The notes under the pieces are model-generated. The model ran no database searches and was not told where the DNA came from. It worked only from the letters and a program-made list of their open reading frames with translations. A DNA stretch of 64,000 bases from an uncultured Clostridia bacterium (GTDB lineage Bacteria > Bacillota > Clostridia > Oscillospirales > Ruminococcaceae), in the NCBI GenBank assembly GCA_944385905.1, contig CALWZA010000025.1:1-64000 (forward strand), given 5' to 3'. This document shows, in pieces, positions 44,462 through 53,102 of this stretch (its first letter is position 1; every line of letters starts with the position of its first letter). A program made the position numbers and the translations under genes.

Positions 44462-45760
44462 TCAGACGTCGTTTTTAATTAAATCCTCAAGGCTTTCTCT
44501 CTTTACGATTACCCTTGCCTTTCCGCCGCTTATCATAACAACCGGAGGACGGGAAATTCTGTTGTAATTAGAAGCCATGGAATAGTTATACGCTCCTGTC
44601 GCCAAGACGGCTAATGTATCTCCTGCCTGTGGGTTCTGAAGCATAATATCTTTTCCGAGCAGGTCACCGCTTTCACAGCACTTACCTGCGACTGTGCATT
44701 TATAATCCTTTGCCTTTGAAGCCTTGTTTGCTATTTCAAAATCATATTCGGACTGATAAAGAATATATCTCGGGTTGTCGCACATTCCGCCGTCTACCGA
44801 AACATAATTTCTGACTCCCGGGATTTCCTTTACTGAACCTATCTTATAAAGCGTTATGCCTGCCGGTGCAGCAATTGAACGTCCAGGCTCGATGATGATA
44901 TACGGCATTTTGACTTTTAACTCATCACAGCAGCTTTTAACTCTCTCGGAGACCTTCTCCATGTAGACCTCATAAGGAAGCGGCTTATTATCTTCAACAT
45001 ATTTAATTCCGAAACCTCCGCCAAGGTCAAGGTCGTCAATTTCAAAGCCAAGCTCGTTTTTGATTTTTGCTATAAACTTAAGCATAACTTCCGCGGCTGC
45101 GCAAAAAGGCTCGAGCTCGAAAATCTGTGAGCCGATATGGCAGTGCAGGCCCTTAAGAGTTACATTTTCGCTTTCACATGAAAGCTTTACAGCCTCGAAT
45201 GCCTCGCCTGTTTCAAGCGCAAATCCAAACTTTGAGTCAATTTGTCCGGTCATTATAAAGCTGTGGGTATGTGCGTCTATGCCCGGCTTGATTCTCAGCA
45301 TTATATTAGACTTTTTATGAAGCTTTCCCGCAAGCTCGGACAGTCTTTTTAACTCTTCAAGGTTATCGACAACAATTCTGCCCACCCCATAGCTGAGCGC
45401 CAAAGTAAGCTCCGAATCGGTCTTGTTATTGCCGTGAAAACATATTTTATCTGTCGGAAAGCCTGCTGAAATAGCCGTAAAAAGCTCGCCCTCCGAAACA
45501 ACGTCAAGTCCCATACCCTCTTTTGCCATTATTCTGCACATTTCCTTGCAGCAAAACGCCTTTGAGGCATAGCAGACCATTCCGTTTCCGTTATAAAACT
45601 TATCCATAGAAGACTTGAATTTGCGGCAGCTTTCAACTATCTTTTCCTCATCCATTACATACAGCGGCGTTCCGAAATCGTTGGCAAGCTCAACGGTATC
45701 CATTCCGCCGATTGTTAAATTTCCTTTTTCGTTCACTCCAAGATTATCCGATACAAGCAT
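44462..45760 (-). CDS. lysA: diaminopimelate decarboxylase
   Basis: A 432-residue PLP enzyme for the last step of lysine synthesis. PLP lysine is in CYASKAFCCKEM (near residue 67), with LKGLHCHIGSQIFE, LDLGGGFGIKY, EPGRSI and the C-terminal CESGDLL and ATGAYNYSMASNYN strings. It follows engB by 17 bases. It lies apart from the riboswitch-controlled asd-dapA-dapB operon, and no lysine aptamer precedes it. Confidence 0.96.
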   Translation of the reverse strand: MLVSDNLGVNEKGNLTIGGMDTVELANDFGTPLYVMDEEKIVESCRKFKSSMDKFYNGNGMVCYASKAFCCKEMCRIMAKEGMGLDVVSEGELFTAISAGFPTDKICFHGNNKTDSELTLALSYGVGRIVVDNLEELKRLSELAGKLHKKSNIMLRIKPGIDAHTHSFIMTGQIDSKFGFALETGEAFEAVKLSCESENVTLKGLHCHIGSQIFELEPFCAAAEVMLKFIAKIKNELGFEIDDLDLGGGFGIKYVEDNKPLPYEVYMEKVSERVKSCCDELKVKMPYIIIEPGRSIAAPAGITLYKIGSVKEIPGVRNYVSVDGGMCDNPRYILYQSEYDFEIANKASKAKDYKCTVAGKCCESGDLLGKDIMLQNPQAGDTLAVLATGAYNYSMASNYNRISRPPVVMISGGKARVIVKRESLEDLIKNDV

Positions 45761-45777
45761 TTTGACTTTCCTTTCTG

Positions 45778-46383
45778 TTAATTATCTGCTTCCTGCTCGG
45801 GCTGAGAAATCTCCTCGATGATGCTTCGAAGTTCCTCTACCCCCTCGCCTGTCTGCGCTGAAAATACGACTGTTTTTATTTCCTCCGCACATGGCAGCTC
45901 TGTTTTAAGCGCTTCAAGCCGCCGTGCGCGTTCGGTTTTATTCAGCTTATCCGCCTTTGTGAGGACTACTATAAACGGTATTTCATGATCAATCAGAAAA
46001 TTAATCATCTGGATATCGTCGGGAGACGGCGGATGTCTCATATCCACAAGCGAACACACAAGCGCCAAATCCCTGTCTCCGTCGTTGAGATAGCCTCCGA
46101 CAAGCTCTCCCCAACGAGCTTTTTCCGATTTTCCGACTTTTGCGTATCCATATCCCGGCAAATCAACTATAAATATATTTTCAAGCGAGTAAAAATTGAT
46201 TGTAACCGTTTTACCCGGAACAGCGCTGACTCGCGCAAGTGCTTTTCGGTTAAGCAGCTTATTTATCAGCGATGATTTTCCTACATTTGAACGCCCGGCA
46301 AAAGCTATCTCGATTCGGTCGGATTCAGGTATTCGGCTTGTTATTCCGTATGATGTGAAAAACTCGGCTTTGTTAAAATTCAT
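45778..46383 (-). CDS. engB: ribosome biogenesis GTP-binding protein EngB (YsxC)
   Basis: A 201-residue TRAFAC GTPase needed for 50S subunit assembly. G1 GRSNVGKSSLI, G2/G3 VDLPGYGYAKV and G4 LTKADKLN are present, with the family string RIEIAFAGRSNVGKS. The ATG at 46383 overlaps the lon stop (TGATG), with AAGGTG upstream; a GTG at 46395 is the weaker alternative. lon-engB is also a pair in Bacillus subtilis (lonA-ysxC). Confidence 0.95.
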   Translation of the reverse strand: MNFNKAEFFTSYGITSRIPESDRIEIAFAGRSNVGKSSLINKLLNRKALARVSAVPGKTVTINFYSLENIFIVDLPGYGYAKVGKSEKARWGELVGGYLNDGDRDLALVCSLVDMRHPPSPDDIQMINFLIDHEIPFIVVLTKADKLNKTERARRLEALKTELPCAEEIKTVVFSAQTGEGVEELRSIIEEISQPEQEADN

Positions 46384-48824
46384 CAGCAATTGCACCTTGT
46401 CTCTTTAGGATTGTGTTCGGTGTTGCTTTGTGGTATTTGAGCAAACGCCTTTGATTTTTTTCCCCCGACAAGAGCTGTTTCAAGAACATCGCTGATGTGC
46501 TCAGCCAAAACAAATTCGATATTCGCTTTAACAGTTTCATCAACCTCATCGAGATCGGGCAGATTGTCTTTCGGAATTATAACCGTTTTAATTCCTGCTT
46601 TATATGCCGCCATGGTTTTTTCTCTCAGTCCGCCAATCGGAAGAACTTTGCCTCTGAGAGTTATTTCTCCTGTCATAGCGACATCAGAGCGGACAGGTAT
46701 ACCGGACAATGCGGAAATAAGTCCAGTTATCAGCGTAACTCCTGCCGAAGGGCCGTCTTTCGGAACGGCTCCCTCAGGCGCGTGAATATGTATATCCTTT
46801 TTGGTGTAGAAATCCTTGTCGATATTATACTTATCCGCAACGCTTCGCGCGTAGCTGACAGCGATTTTCGCGCTTTCCTTCATGACGTCGCCAAGAGAGC
46901 CCGTCAGCTCGATATTACCCTTGCCGTCGAGTATAAGCACTTCAAGAGGCATCATGACTCCGCCTACCGACGTCCACGCAAGACCGTTTACCTCGCCGAC
47001 CTGTGGAGTTTCAGAATGGAGATCCGGACTGAATTTTCTCGCTCCGAGATATTTCTCAAGATTTGAAACGTCAAAAACAACTTTTTTTGTATCTTCCTCG
47101 ATTATCTCCTTACATGCTTTTCTGCACAGCGAAGCTATAAGCCTTTCAAGATTTCTGACGCCGGCTTCCTTAGTATAACCGTCTATCAAAGCATACACAG
47201 CTTCATCGGTGATTTTCATATTGCTGCTTTTCAGACCGTTTGCCTTGAGCTGTTTTGGAATCAAATGCCTTTTAGCGATATTAAATTTTTCTTCTCTTGT
47301 ATAGCTTGAAAGCTCTATTACGTCCATTCGGTCAAGAAGCGGAGGAGCTATAGAGTCAAGATTATTAGCAGTCGTTATAAACAGCACTTCGCTTAGATCA
47401 AAAGGAACCTCTATAAAGTGGTCTCTGAACTCCTTATTCTGCTCGCTGTCAAGAACCTCGAGCATTGCAGAAGACGGGTCTCCTTTAAAATCGTTTGACA
47501 TCTTGTCAATCTCATCAAGAAGAATAAGCGGATTCATAGTTCCAGCCTGCTTCATTGCGGTTATGATTCGGCCCGGCATTGAACCTACATAAGTTTTTCT
47601 ATGACCTCTGATATCCGACTCGTCCTTGACTCCGCCCAAAGATACTCTTACATACTTTCTGCCTAGAGCCTTAGCGATAGACTTTCCTATTGAAGTTTTT
47701 CCTACTCCCGGAGGGCCTGCGAGACAGATTATCTGACCCTTAACATCCGGCGCGAGCTGTCTGACCGCAAGCACCTCAAGTATTCTTTCCTTAACCTTTT
47801 TCAGGCCGTAATGGTCCTTATCAAGCTGCTGCGCGGCTTTTTTAATGTCTGTTTTGTCTTTCGTATACTTATTCCACGGAAGTTCGAGCACTGTATCAAG
47901 ATATCCCCTTATAACCGCAGCTTCCTGCGACGCGGACGGCATTTTCATAAGCTTATTTGCTTCTGAAACTAATTTTTCTGTAACTTCCTTTGAAAGCTTG
48001 AGATCAGCTATCTTTGTAAGATAGTCAAATCCGTCATCTGACGGACTGTCGCCCTCACCAAGCTGGCTCTGAATTGCCTTGAGCTGCTCACGTAGATAGT
48101 ACTCTCGCTGATTTTTGTCAATCTGCTCGTTTACCTGCTCGTTTATTTCTTTTTCAATACCTAAGACCTCGGTTTCTCTCATCAAAACGGCAATCATATA
48201 CACAAGCTTCTGACCTGCCGAACCCAGCTCTAAAAGCTGCTGCTTATCCTCGGTTGACATTGTGATGTTAAACATTATGCTTTCACAGAGCGACACAGGA
48301 TCCTGTGCTCCTAAAACAGCAGTATAAAGCTCTTTCGGCATTCTAGGCACGACTCTTGAATATTCCTCAAACTTTTCCTTAACAGTGCGCTGAACCGCTG
48401 TCAATTCGGGGGCGCTGAGCTTTTCGGCCGTATAATTTGAAAGCTTTTTAATATCGGCTTCAATCCAGTCTCCGGGGTCAATGCGCATATCCACAAGTTT
48501 CGCTCTGTACACACCTTCAACAAGAACTCTTGAAAGTCCGTCCGGAGTTTTGATTATTTGTTTGATTTCCGCAACAGTTCCGATTTTATACAAATCCTCC
48601 TGTTTGGGCTCAGGAATAAATACATTTTTCTGAGCTGTCAAAAAAACATACCTGTCCCCATCCAAAGCTCTTCTCAGAGCATTGAGCGATCTCGGACGCG
48701 CCACGTCGAAATGCATCACCATTTTGGGATACACTACCAAATCCCTAAGCGCAACACACGGCATTGTGTCCGTGATCTTTTGTTTAACACTTATGTTTAT
48801 ATTTTTTGTATCTTTCTCATTCAT
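46383..48824 (-). CDS. lon: endopeptidase La (Lon protease)
   Basis: An 813-residue ATP-dependent serine protease. It shows the N-terminal LON substrate domain (VALRDLVVYPKMVMHFDVARP), a coiled region, the AAA+ module with Walker A GPPGVGKTSIGKSIA and Walker B LILLDEIDKM, and a C-terminal protease domain with catalytic Ser in PKDGPSAGVT and the downstream catalytic lysine. Translation ends in the engB start. Promoter at 48892-48920; no CIRCE-type palindrome was seen. Confidence 0.97.
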   Translation of the reverse strand: MNEKDTKNINISVKQKITDTMPCVALRDLVVYPKMVMHFDVARPRSLNALRRALDGDRYVFLTAQKNVFIPEPKQEDLYKIGTVAEIKQIIKTPDGLSRVLVEGVYRAKLVDMRIDPGDWIEADIKKLSNYTAEKLSAPELTAVQRTVKEKFEEYSRVVPRMPKELYTAVLGAQDPVSLCESIMFNITMSTEDKQQLLELGSAGQKLVYMIAVLMRETEVLGIEKEINEQVNEQIDKNQREYYLREQLKAIQSQLGEGDSPSDDGFDYLTKIADLKLSKEVTEKLVSEANKLMKMPSASQEAAVIRGYLDTVLELPWNKYTKDKTDIKKAAQQLDKDHYGLKKVKERILEVLAVRQLAPDVKGQIICLAGPPGVGKTSIGKSIAKALGRKYVRVSLGGVKDESDIRGHRKTYVGSMPGRIITAMKQAGTMNPLILLDEIDKMSNDFKGDPSSAMLEVLDSEQNKEFRDHFIEVPFDLSEVLFITTANNLDSIAPPLLDRMDVIELSSYTREEKFNIAKRHLIPKQLKANGLKSSNMKITDEAVYALIDGYTKEAGVRNLERLIASLCRKACKEIIEEDTKKVVFDVSNLEKYLGARKFSPDLHSETPQVGEVNGLAWTSVGGVMMPLEVLILDGKGNIELTGSLGDVMKESAKIAVSYARSVADKYNIDKDFYTKKDIHIHAPEGAVPKDGPSAGVTLITGLISALSGIPVRSDVAMTGEITLRGKVLPIGGLREKTMAAYKAGIKTVIIPKDNLPDLDEVDETVKANIEFVLAEHISDVLETALVGGKKSKAFAQIPQSNTEHNPKETRCNC

Positions 48825-48891
48825 AGATTATTATCCTTTCGTTCGGCTATTTATTTATACGCCGATGTCTCCAATCATTTAAAACATTATC

Positions 48892-48920
48892 AGTATATCA
48901 AAAATTACGCTGTATTGCAA
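48892..48920 (-). promoter_or_regulatory. promoter of the lon-engB-lysA operon
   Basis: On the minus strand TTGCAA (48920-48915), 17 bases, TATACT (48897-48892). Confidence 0.75.
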
Positions 48921-48942
48921 TAGAAAATTACTGCCTTTATAA

Positions 48943-48976
48943 AAAACGGGACGCCGTCATCAGACAGCGTCCCGAC
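48943..48976 (-). terminator. intrinsic terminator after rpsR
   Basis: On the minus strand CGGGACGC pairs with GCGTCCCG, with an extended inner stem, followed by TTTTTTAT. Confidence 0.9.
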
Positions 48977-49000
48977 ATTTTTCAATTAATAATTCATTGA

Positions 49001-49249
49001 TTACTCAGCTGTGTATGGGAGAAGTGCGATATGACGCGCTCTCTTAATTGCAGCTGTGAGCTCGCGCTGATGATATGCGCAAGTTCCTGTTACACGGCGG
49101 GGGAGAATCTTAGCTCTCTCTGTCATGCACTTCTTGAGCTTTGCAATGTTCTTATAATCGATGGTCTCGACTCTGTCTGCGCAGAACATACATACCTTTT
49201 TACGAGGTCTTTTTGCGGGTCTCGCAGAAAAGTTGTTTTCCTTTTCCAT
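49001..49249 (-). CDS. rpsR: 30S ribosomal protein S18 (zinc-binding form)
   Basis: An 82-residue small-subunit protein. [49 protein letters not shown] is the S18 core. The N-terminal CMFC pair together with the two later cysteines indicates the zinc-binding (C+) version. Last gene of rpsF-ssb-rpsR, followed by a strong terminator. Confidence 0.96.
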   Translation of the reverse strand: MEKENNFSARPAKRPRKKVCMFCADRVETIDYKNIAKLKKCMTERAKILPRRVTGTCAYHQRELTAAIKRARHIALLPYTAE

Positions 49250-49282
49250 AGTTGTTCCTCCTTTAGCACATTTTCGGCGTTA

Positions 49283-49762
49283 TCAAAACGGTACGCCGTC
49301 GTCGCTTAATATTTCTTCAAAGTCATCCATTCCGCCAATTGAAATAGACTGGCTCTTAGGCTCATTATAGCCTTGCTGTCCCGATGGGGTGTTTGCCTGC
49401 GGCGCCGCATAAGACTGTCCGTATGCTGTTTGACCGCCTTGCTTTGGCTCGCCTGTAAATGAAACGCTGTCAACCAAAACCTCAGTCACATAGCGCTTGG
49501 CACCCGTTTTATCATCATAGCTTCTGGTCCTCAGCTGACCTTCGATAGCTATCATTCGGCCTTTGCCGAAATACCTGCTGATGAATTCCGCCTGCTGCCT
49601 CCATGCGACACAGTTAATGAAATCAGCCTGTCTTTCCTCTCCCTGCTTGACAAACGAGCGGTCGACAGCTATTGAAAACTGCAAAACGCTTGTACCCTGC
49701 GGGGTTGTTCTGAGCTCTAGGTCTTGGGTTATTCTCCCCATCAAAATTACTCTATTAAGCAT
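49283..49762 (-). CDS. ssb: single-stranded DNA-binding protein
   Basis: A 159-residue OB-fold protein (MLNRVILMGRITQDLELR, VLQFSIAVDRSF, IAIEGQLRTRSYDD) with a Gln/Gly-rich linker and an acidic tip ending DDGVPF, the tail that recruits partners such as RecO and PriA. It lies between the two ribosomal genes, the usual Firmicute arrangement, 19 bases after rpsF. Confidence 0.96.
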   Translation of the reverse strand: MLNRVILMGRITQDLELRTTPQGTSVLQFSIAVDRSFVKQGEERQADFINCVAWRQQAEFISRYFGKGRMIAIEGQLRTRSYDDKTGAKRYVTEVLVDSVSFTGEPKQGGQTAYGQSYAAPQANTPSGQQGYNEPKSQSISIGGMDDFEEILSDDGVPF

Positions 49763-49781
49763 TTCTTATACCCCCTCGGAC

Positions 49782-50072
49782 TTATCTTGTTGTAATAAGT
49801 GAACGGAGTACGCCCTCTGTAATGTTGAGTACACGCTCAAGCTCTGCCGGGAAATCAGGTTTTGATGTGAATGTCCACAAAACGTAATATCCCTCATTCT
49901 CATAGTTGATTTCGTAAGCAAGCTTTCTCTTACCCCACTCATCAACTTCTCCGAGTGTTGCGTTTGCCTCAATCATTTCTGTAAACTTAGCGATTAAAGT
50001 CTTTACGCCTTCCTCGCCGAGCTTTGTGCTGAAAACAACCATCGCCTCATAGTTTCCGGTCATTTTTGCCAT
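49782..50072 (-). CDS. rpsF: 30S ribosomal protein S6
   Basis: A 96-residue S6 with NYEAMVVFSTKLGEEGVKTLIAKF, GKRKLAYEINYENEGYYVLWTF and the C-terminal ERVLNITEGVLRSLI. ATG 50072 is chosen because AGGAGGTG lies 6 bases upstream. First gene of the rpsF-ssb-rpsR operon. Confidence 0.95.
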   Translation of the reverse strand: MAKMTGNYEAMVVFSTKLGEEGVKTLIAKFTEMIEANATLGEVDEWGKRKLAYEINYENEGYYVLWTFTSKPDFPAELERVLNITEGVLRSLITTR

Positions 50073-50133
50073 CGTCTGCACCTCCTTTTGGATTTCGCCC
50101 ACTCCTTATTAAGTGAGCAAGGATAACTCATAT

Positions 50134-50162
50134 AATATATCACAATCCTTCGATTTTGTCAA
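50134..50162 (-). promoter_or_regulatory. promoter of rpsF-ssb-rpsR
   Basis: On the minus strand TTGACA (50162-50157), 17 bases, TATATT (50139-50134). Confidence 0.85.
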
Positions 50163-50170
50163 TACTGTTT

Positions 50171-51121
50171 TTAAAAAATCATCATCATAAGCAGCATGCC
50201 AGCCCATGACAAAATTACATAAGCTGCTATTGCAGCTGCAACAAGCTTCCATGAGGTTCCTCCCTTTTGCGCTATTGCCTCTCTATACCCTGTCTGCACT
50301 TTTGTCTCGGATTTAATTTCCTTTATATCATGAACTGCCTGTCGATAATATAAATAGTTTGCAAAAACCCCTCCGATAAACATCATCGCATATGAAACAA
50401 GAGACGCCGCGCTCGCTATTCCCACAAACCAGCTTGAGTCGACAAATGCGAAGTCTGCTGTGCTCAGCACTGTTATTCCCAAACTCTTCGCCGTTTCAGG
50501 CAAATACACAAGCATTTGCGGTATTCCGCACAGGAAATCCGCCAGCAAAAACACAGCTCCGAATAAATACATCTTTCTGTAAAAAAAATAGTAATACGGA
50601 AACAGAAACGCCGTCAAGTTTATTGAAAACTTACTGCCGTATTTGCCAAATCTCATGAAATTTGCGAGAAAATACAGTTTATTCGTACCTACATATTCGG
50701 ACAGTTCTCCGACAGTTACTCCGTCAAGCTCTGTACTGTCGTCTATTCTTGTGCTGACAAATCCGCCTGGAAACGGCATGGAACCAAACACAGGCTCACT
50801 TTCATCCCTTTGTTCCTGCGAAAAATCGGATGCGCTTTCAGTGTGATTATCAAGTAGCGCTCCGCACCTGAAGCAATGCGCGTTTTCGTCTGAGTTTTCG
50901 GCTCCGCAATTCGGACATCTTTTAAGCTCCTGAGAATTTGATTTAATCTCGCTCTGTTTCCATTCAAATCCAGTTCCGTGAAGTGATTTATTGATGCATC
51001 CGTTATTGTTTTTATAGCACTCCCTATGGCTTGGCGTTCCGCATTCGGGACAGACAACAATATCGTCCTTTTCCGTAAACTCAAGACCGCACAACGGACA
51101 TTTTTCTCCTATATATCTCAT
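50171..51121 (-). CDS. membrane protein with prokaryotic RING and zinc-ribbon domains
   Basis: A 316-residue protein. Residues 1-43 form a RING-like zinc site (CPLCGLEF, CPECGTPSHRECY, then a distal Cys); about 68-90 form a zinc ribbon (RCPNCGAENSDENAHCFRCGALL). A linker is followed by a DUF2628-like membrane domain (about 170-316) with several hydrophobic helices (FLFPYYYFFYRKMYLFGAVFLLADFL, AMMFIGGVFANYLYY, AAIAAYVILSWAGMLLMM). Architecture is common in Clostridia; function unknown. The stop is 9 bases from the rpsF -35 element and no terminator is visible. Confidence 0.82.
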   Translation of the reverse strand: MRYIGEKCPLCGLEFTEKDDIVVCPECGTPSHRECYKNNNGCINKSLHGTGFEWKQSEIKSNSQELKRCPNCGAENSDENAHCFRCGALLDNHTESASDFSQEQRDESEPVFGSMPFPGGFVSTRIDDSTELDGVTVGELSEYVGTNKLYFLANFMRFGKYGSKFSINLTAFLFPYYYFFYRKMYLFGAVFLLADFLCGIPQMLVYLPETAKSLGITVLSTADFAFVDSSWFVGIASAASLVSYAMMFIGGVFANYLYYRQAVHDIKEIKSETKVQTGYREAIAQKGGTSWKLVAAAIAAYVILSWAGMLLMMMIF

Positions 51122-51341
51122 ATATCAATCATCCTTTCAGATACATGAACATCTTTGCTTTATAGTATACCACATATTTCTTGAAAAAGATAGTACTTTC
51201 ACGCCATTTTCATTTATACGTCACATTTTTACATATAGCCGCAGAACCATGTAATAAATATTTCAAAATTGTTCATAAATCAACCGATAATTTGTGATAT
51301 TTTATTTTTGTATTTTATTGATGTTAAGGAGAACGACAGTT

Positions 51342-51983
51342 ATGGATAAAATGTCTGAAATTATTTCTCAGCTCAAAAAAACCGGCATTGTTCCTGTTGT
51401 TAAGATCGACGATGAACAAAAAGGAATTAAAGTCATGGAGGCTCTTCGTGCCGGAGGTATTAACTGTGCTGAAATCACTTTCCGTACAGCAAACGCAGCT
51501 TCGGTTATTAAAGCTGTTTCTTCAACTTTCCCTGACGCTTTTATCGGAGCCGGTACCGTTTTAAATGCCGCTCAGGTTGACTCTGCCGTCGAAGCAGGCG
51601 CTAAATTTATAGTTTCACCGGGTTTTAACCCTAAAACAGTTGCCTATTGCCAGAGCAAGAACATCCCGATGCTTCCCGGATGCTCAACAGCTTCTGAAAT
51701 TGAAATAGCAATAGAAATGGGGCTTTCACAGGTTAAGTTCTTCCCTGCCGAAGAGTCGGGAGGACTCAAAAAAATCAAGGCTCTTTCAGGTCCGTTCCCG
51801 CAGATGGAATTTATGCCTACCGGCGGAATAAACCTTTCAAACCTTGCTGAATACCTTTCTTTCTCAAAGGTAATTGCGTGCGGCGGAAGCTTTATGGTTT
51901 CGTCAAAGCTTATTGAAGAAGAAAACTACGATGAAATAACAAGGATCTCAAAAGAAGCTATGAAAATAGTAAACGCAAGATAA
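51342..51983 (+). CDS. eda: KDPG/KHG aldolase
   Basis: A 213-residue class I aldolase splitting 2-dehydro-3-deoxy-6-phosphogluconate into pyruvate and glyceraldehyde 3-phosphate. It shows TGIVPVVKIDD, the glutamate in EITFRT, FIGAGTVLNAAQVD, the Schiff-base lysine in QVKFFPAEESGG and MPTGGINLSNLAEYL. ATG 51342 follows AAGGAGAACGAC. With kdgK downstream it forms the terminal part of hexuronate (pectin or alginate) degradation. Confidence 0.95.
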   Translation: MDKMSEIISQLKKTGIVPVVKIDDEQKGIKVMEALRAGGINCAEITFRTANAASVIKAVSSTFPDAFIGAGTVLNAAQVDSAVEAGAKFIVSPGFNPKTVAYCQSKNIPMLPGCSTASEIEIAIEMGLSQVKFFPAEESGGLKKIKALSGPFPQMEFMPTGGINLSNLAEYLSFSKVIACGGSFMVSSKLIEEENYDEITRISKEAMKIVNAR

Positions 51984-52005
51984 TTTTCAGAAAGGACAGA
52001 GTAGT

Positions 52006-53028
52006 ATGAAAAAAGTTATAACATTCGGCGAAATAATGCTCAGACTTGCTCCGCAGGGATATCTCAGATTTTTTCAAAACGACACTCTCGAAGCAACTTT
52101 CGGAGGAGGAGAAGCTAACGTCGCAGTATCTCTTGCAAATTTCGAAGTCGACACAGCTTTTGTAACAAAGCTTCCCAAAAATGATATCGGTCAGGCTGCT
52201 GTGAATTCGCTCAGATATTTCGGCGTTGACACCTCAAAAATTGTCAGAGACGGCAGCAGAGTCGGAATTTACTATCTCGAAAAGGGAGCTTCTCAGCGAG
52301 CCTCGAAGGTTATTTACGACAGGGCTCATTCTGCAATCAGTGAAGCTAAGACAGGCGATTTTGACTGGAAAAACATTCTTGACGGCGCTGACTGGTTCCA
52401 CTTCACCGGAATTACTCCGGCACTCGGCGAAAACGTTGCGGAGCTTTGCCTTGAAGCCTGCAAAGCCGCTAAAGAAGCAGGAGTTACGGTTTCGTGCGAC
52501 CTGAACTTCAGAAAGAATCTTTGGACAACAGAGCAGGCGGGAAAGACTATGGCAAAGCTTATGCCTTATGTTGACGTTTGTATCGCAAACGAAGAGGACG
52601 CTGAAAAAGTATTCGGAATTAAAGCTGAAAACTCTGACGTCAGCGACGGCAAGCTCAACCACGACGGATACAAACAGGTCGCGAAAAAGCTTATGGATAC
52701 TTTCGGCTTCAAGTATGTCGCTATCACTCTCCGCACAAGCATTTCCGCAAACGACAACAAATGGGCTGCAATGCTATATGACGGCACTGACTATTGCTTC
52801 TCAAAGAGCTATGACGTTCATATTGTTGACCGTGTCGGCGGCGGAGACAGCTTCGGGGCTGGTCTTATTTACGCTCTCGGCAACAAATATGATACTCAGA
52901 AAGCTGTTGAGTTCGCTGTTGCAGCTTCTTGTCTCAAGCACAGCATTGAGGGCGACTTCAACCGTGTTTCTGTCACGGAAGTTGAGGCTCTCGCAGGAGG
53001 CAGCGGAAACGGAAGAATCAGCCGCTGA
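52006..53028 (+). CDS. kdgK: 2-keto-3-deoxygluconate kinase (PfkB family)
   Basis: A 340-residue ribokinase-fold sugar kinase that should phosphorylate KDG to feed the aldolase encoded directly upstream. N-terminal VITFGEIMLRLAPQGYLRFFQ and GGGEANVAVSLANFE are typical of the KDG-kinase branch; the anion hole and catalytic base are in RVGGGDSFGAGLIYAL near residue 280. It is 22 bases after eda and is followed by a terminator. Confidence 0.93.
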   Translation: MKKVITFGEIMLRLAPQGYLRFFQNDTLEATFGGGEANVAVSLANFEVDTAFVTKLPKNDIGQAAVNSLRYFGVDTSKIVRDGSRVGIYYLEKGASQRASKVIYDRAHSAISEAKTGDFDWKNILDGADWFHFTGITPALGENVAELCLEACKAAKEAGVTVSCDLNFRKNLWTTEQAGKTMAKLMPYVDVCIANEEDAEKVFGIKAENSDVSDGKLNHDGYKQVAKKLMDTFGFKYVAITLRTSISANDNKWAAMLYDGTDYCFSKSYDVHIVDRVGGGDSFGAGLIYALGNKYDTQKAVEFAVAASCLKHSIEGDFNRVSVTEVEALAGGSGNGRISR

Positions 53029-53056
53029 TTTCCAATTCAATATATTATAAATAGCC

Positions 53057-53096
53057 AAAAAAACCGACTGAAGTTTAGTATTCAGCCGGTTTTTAT
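53057..53096. terminator. bidirectional terminator between kdgK and the antiporter
   Basis: AAAAACCGACTGAA pairs with TTCAGCCGGTTTTT; the T/A runs on both sides can serve both converging genes. Confidence 0.85.
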
Positions 53097-53102
53097 CTTT
53101 AA

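Noticed and set aside
48825-48945. CIRCE or CtsR heat-shock operator before lon
   Set aside because: No TTAGCACTC-N9-GAGTGCTAA palindrome and no clear CtsR heptamer repeat were found; only a vegetative promoter is visible.
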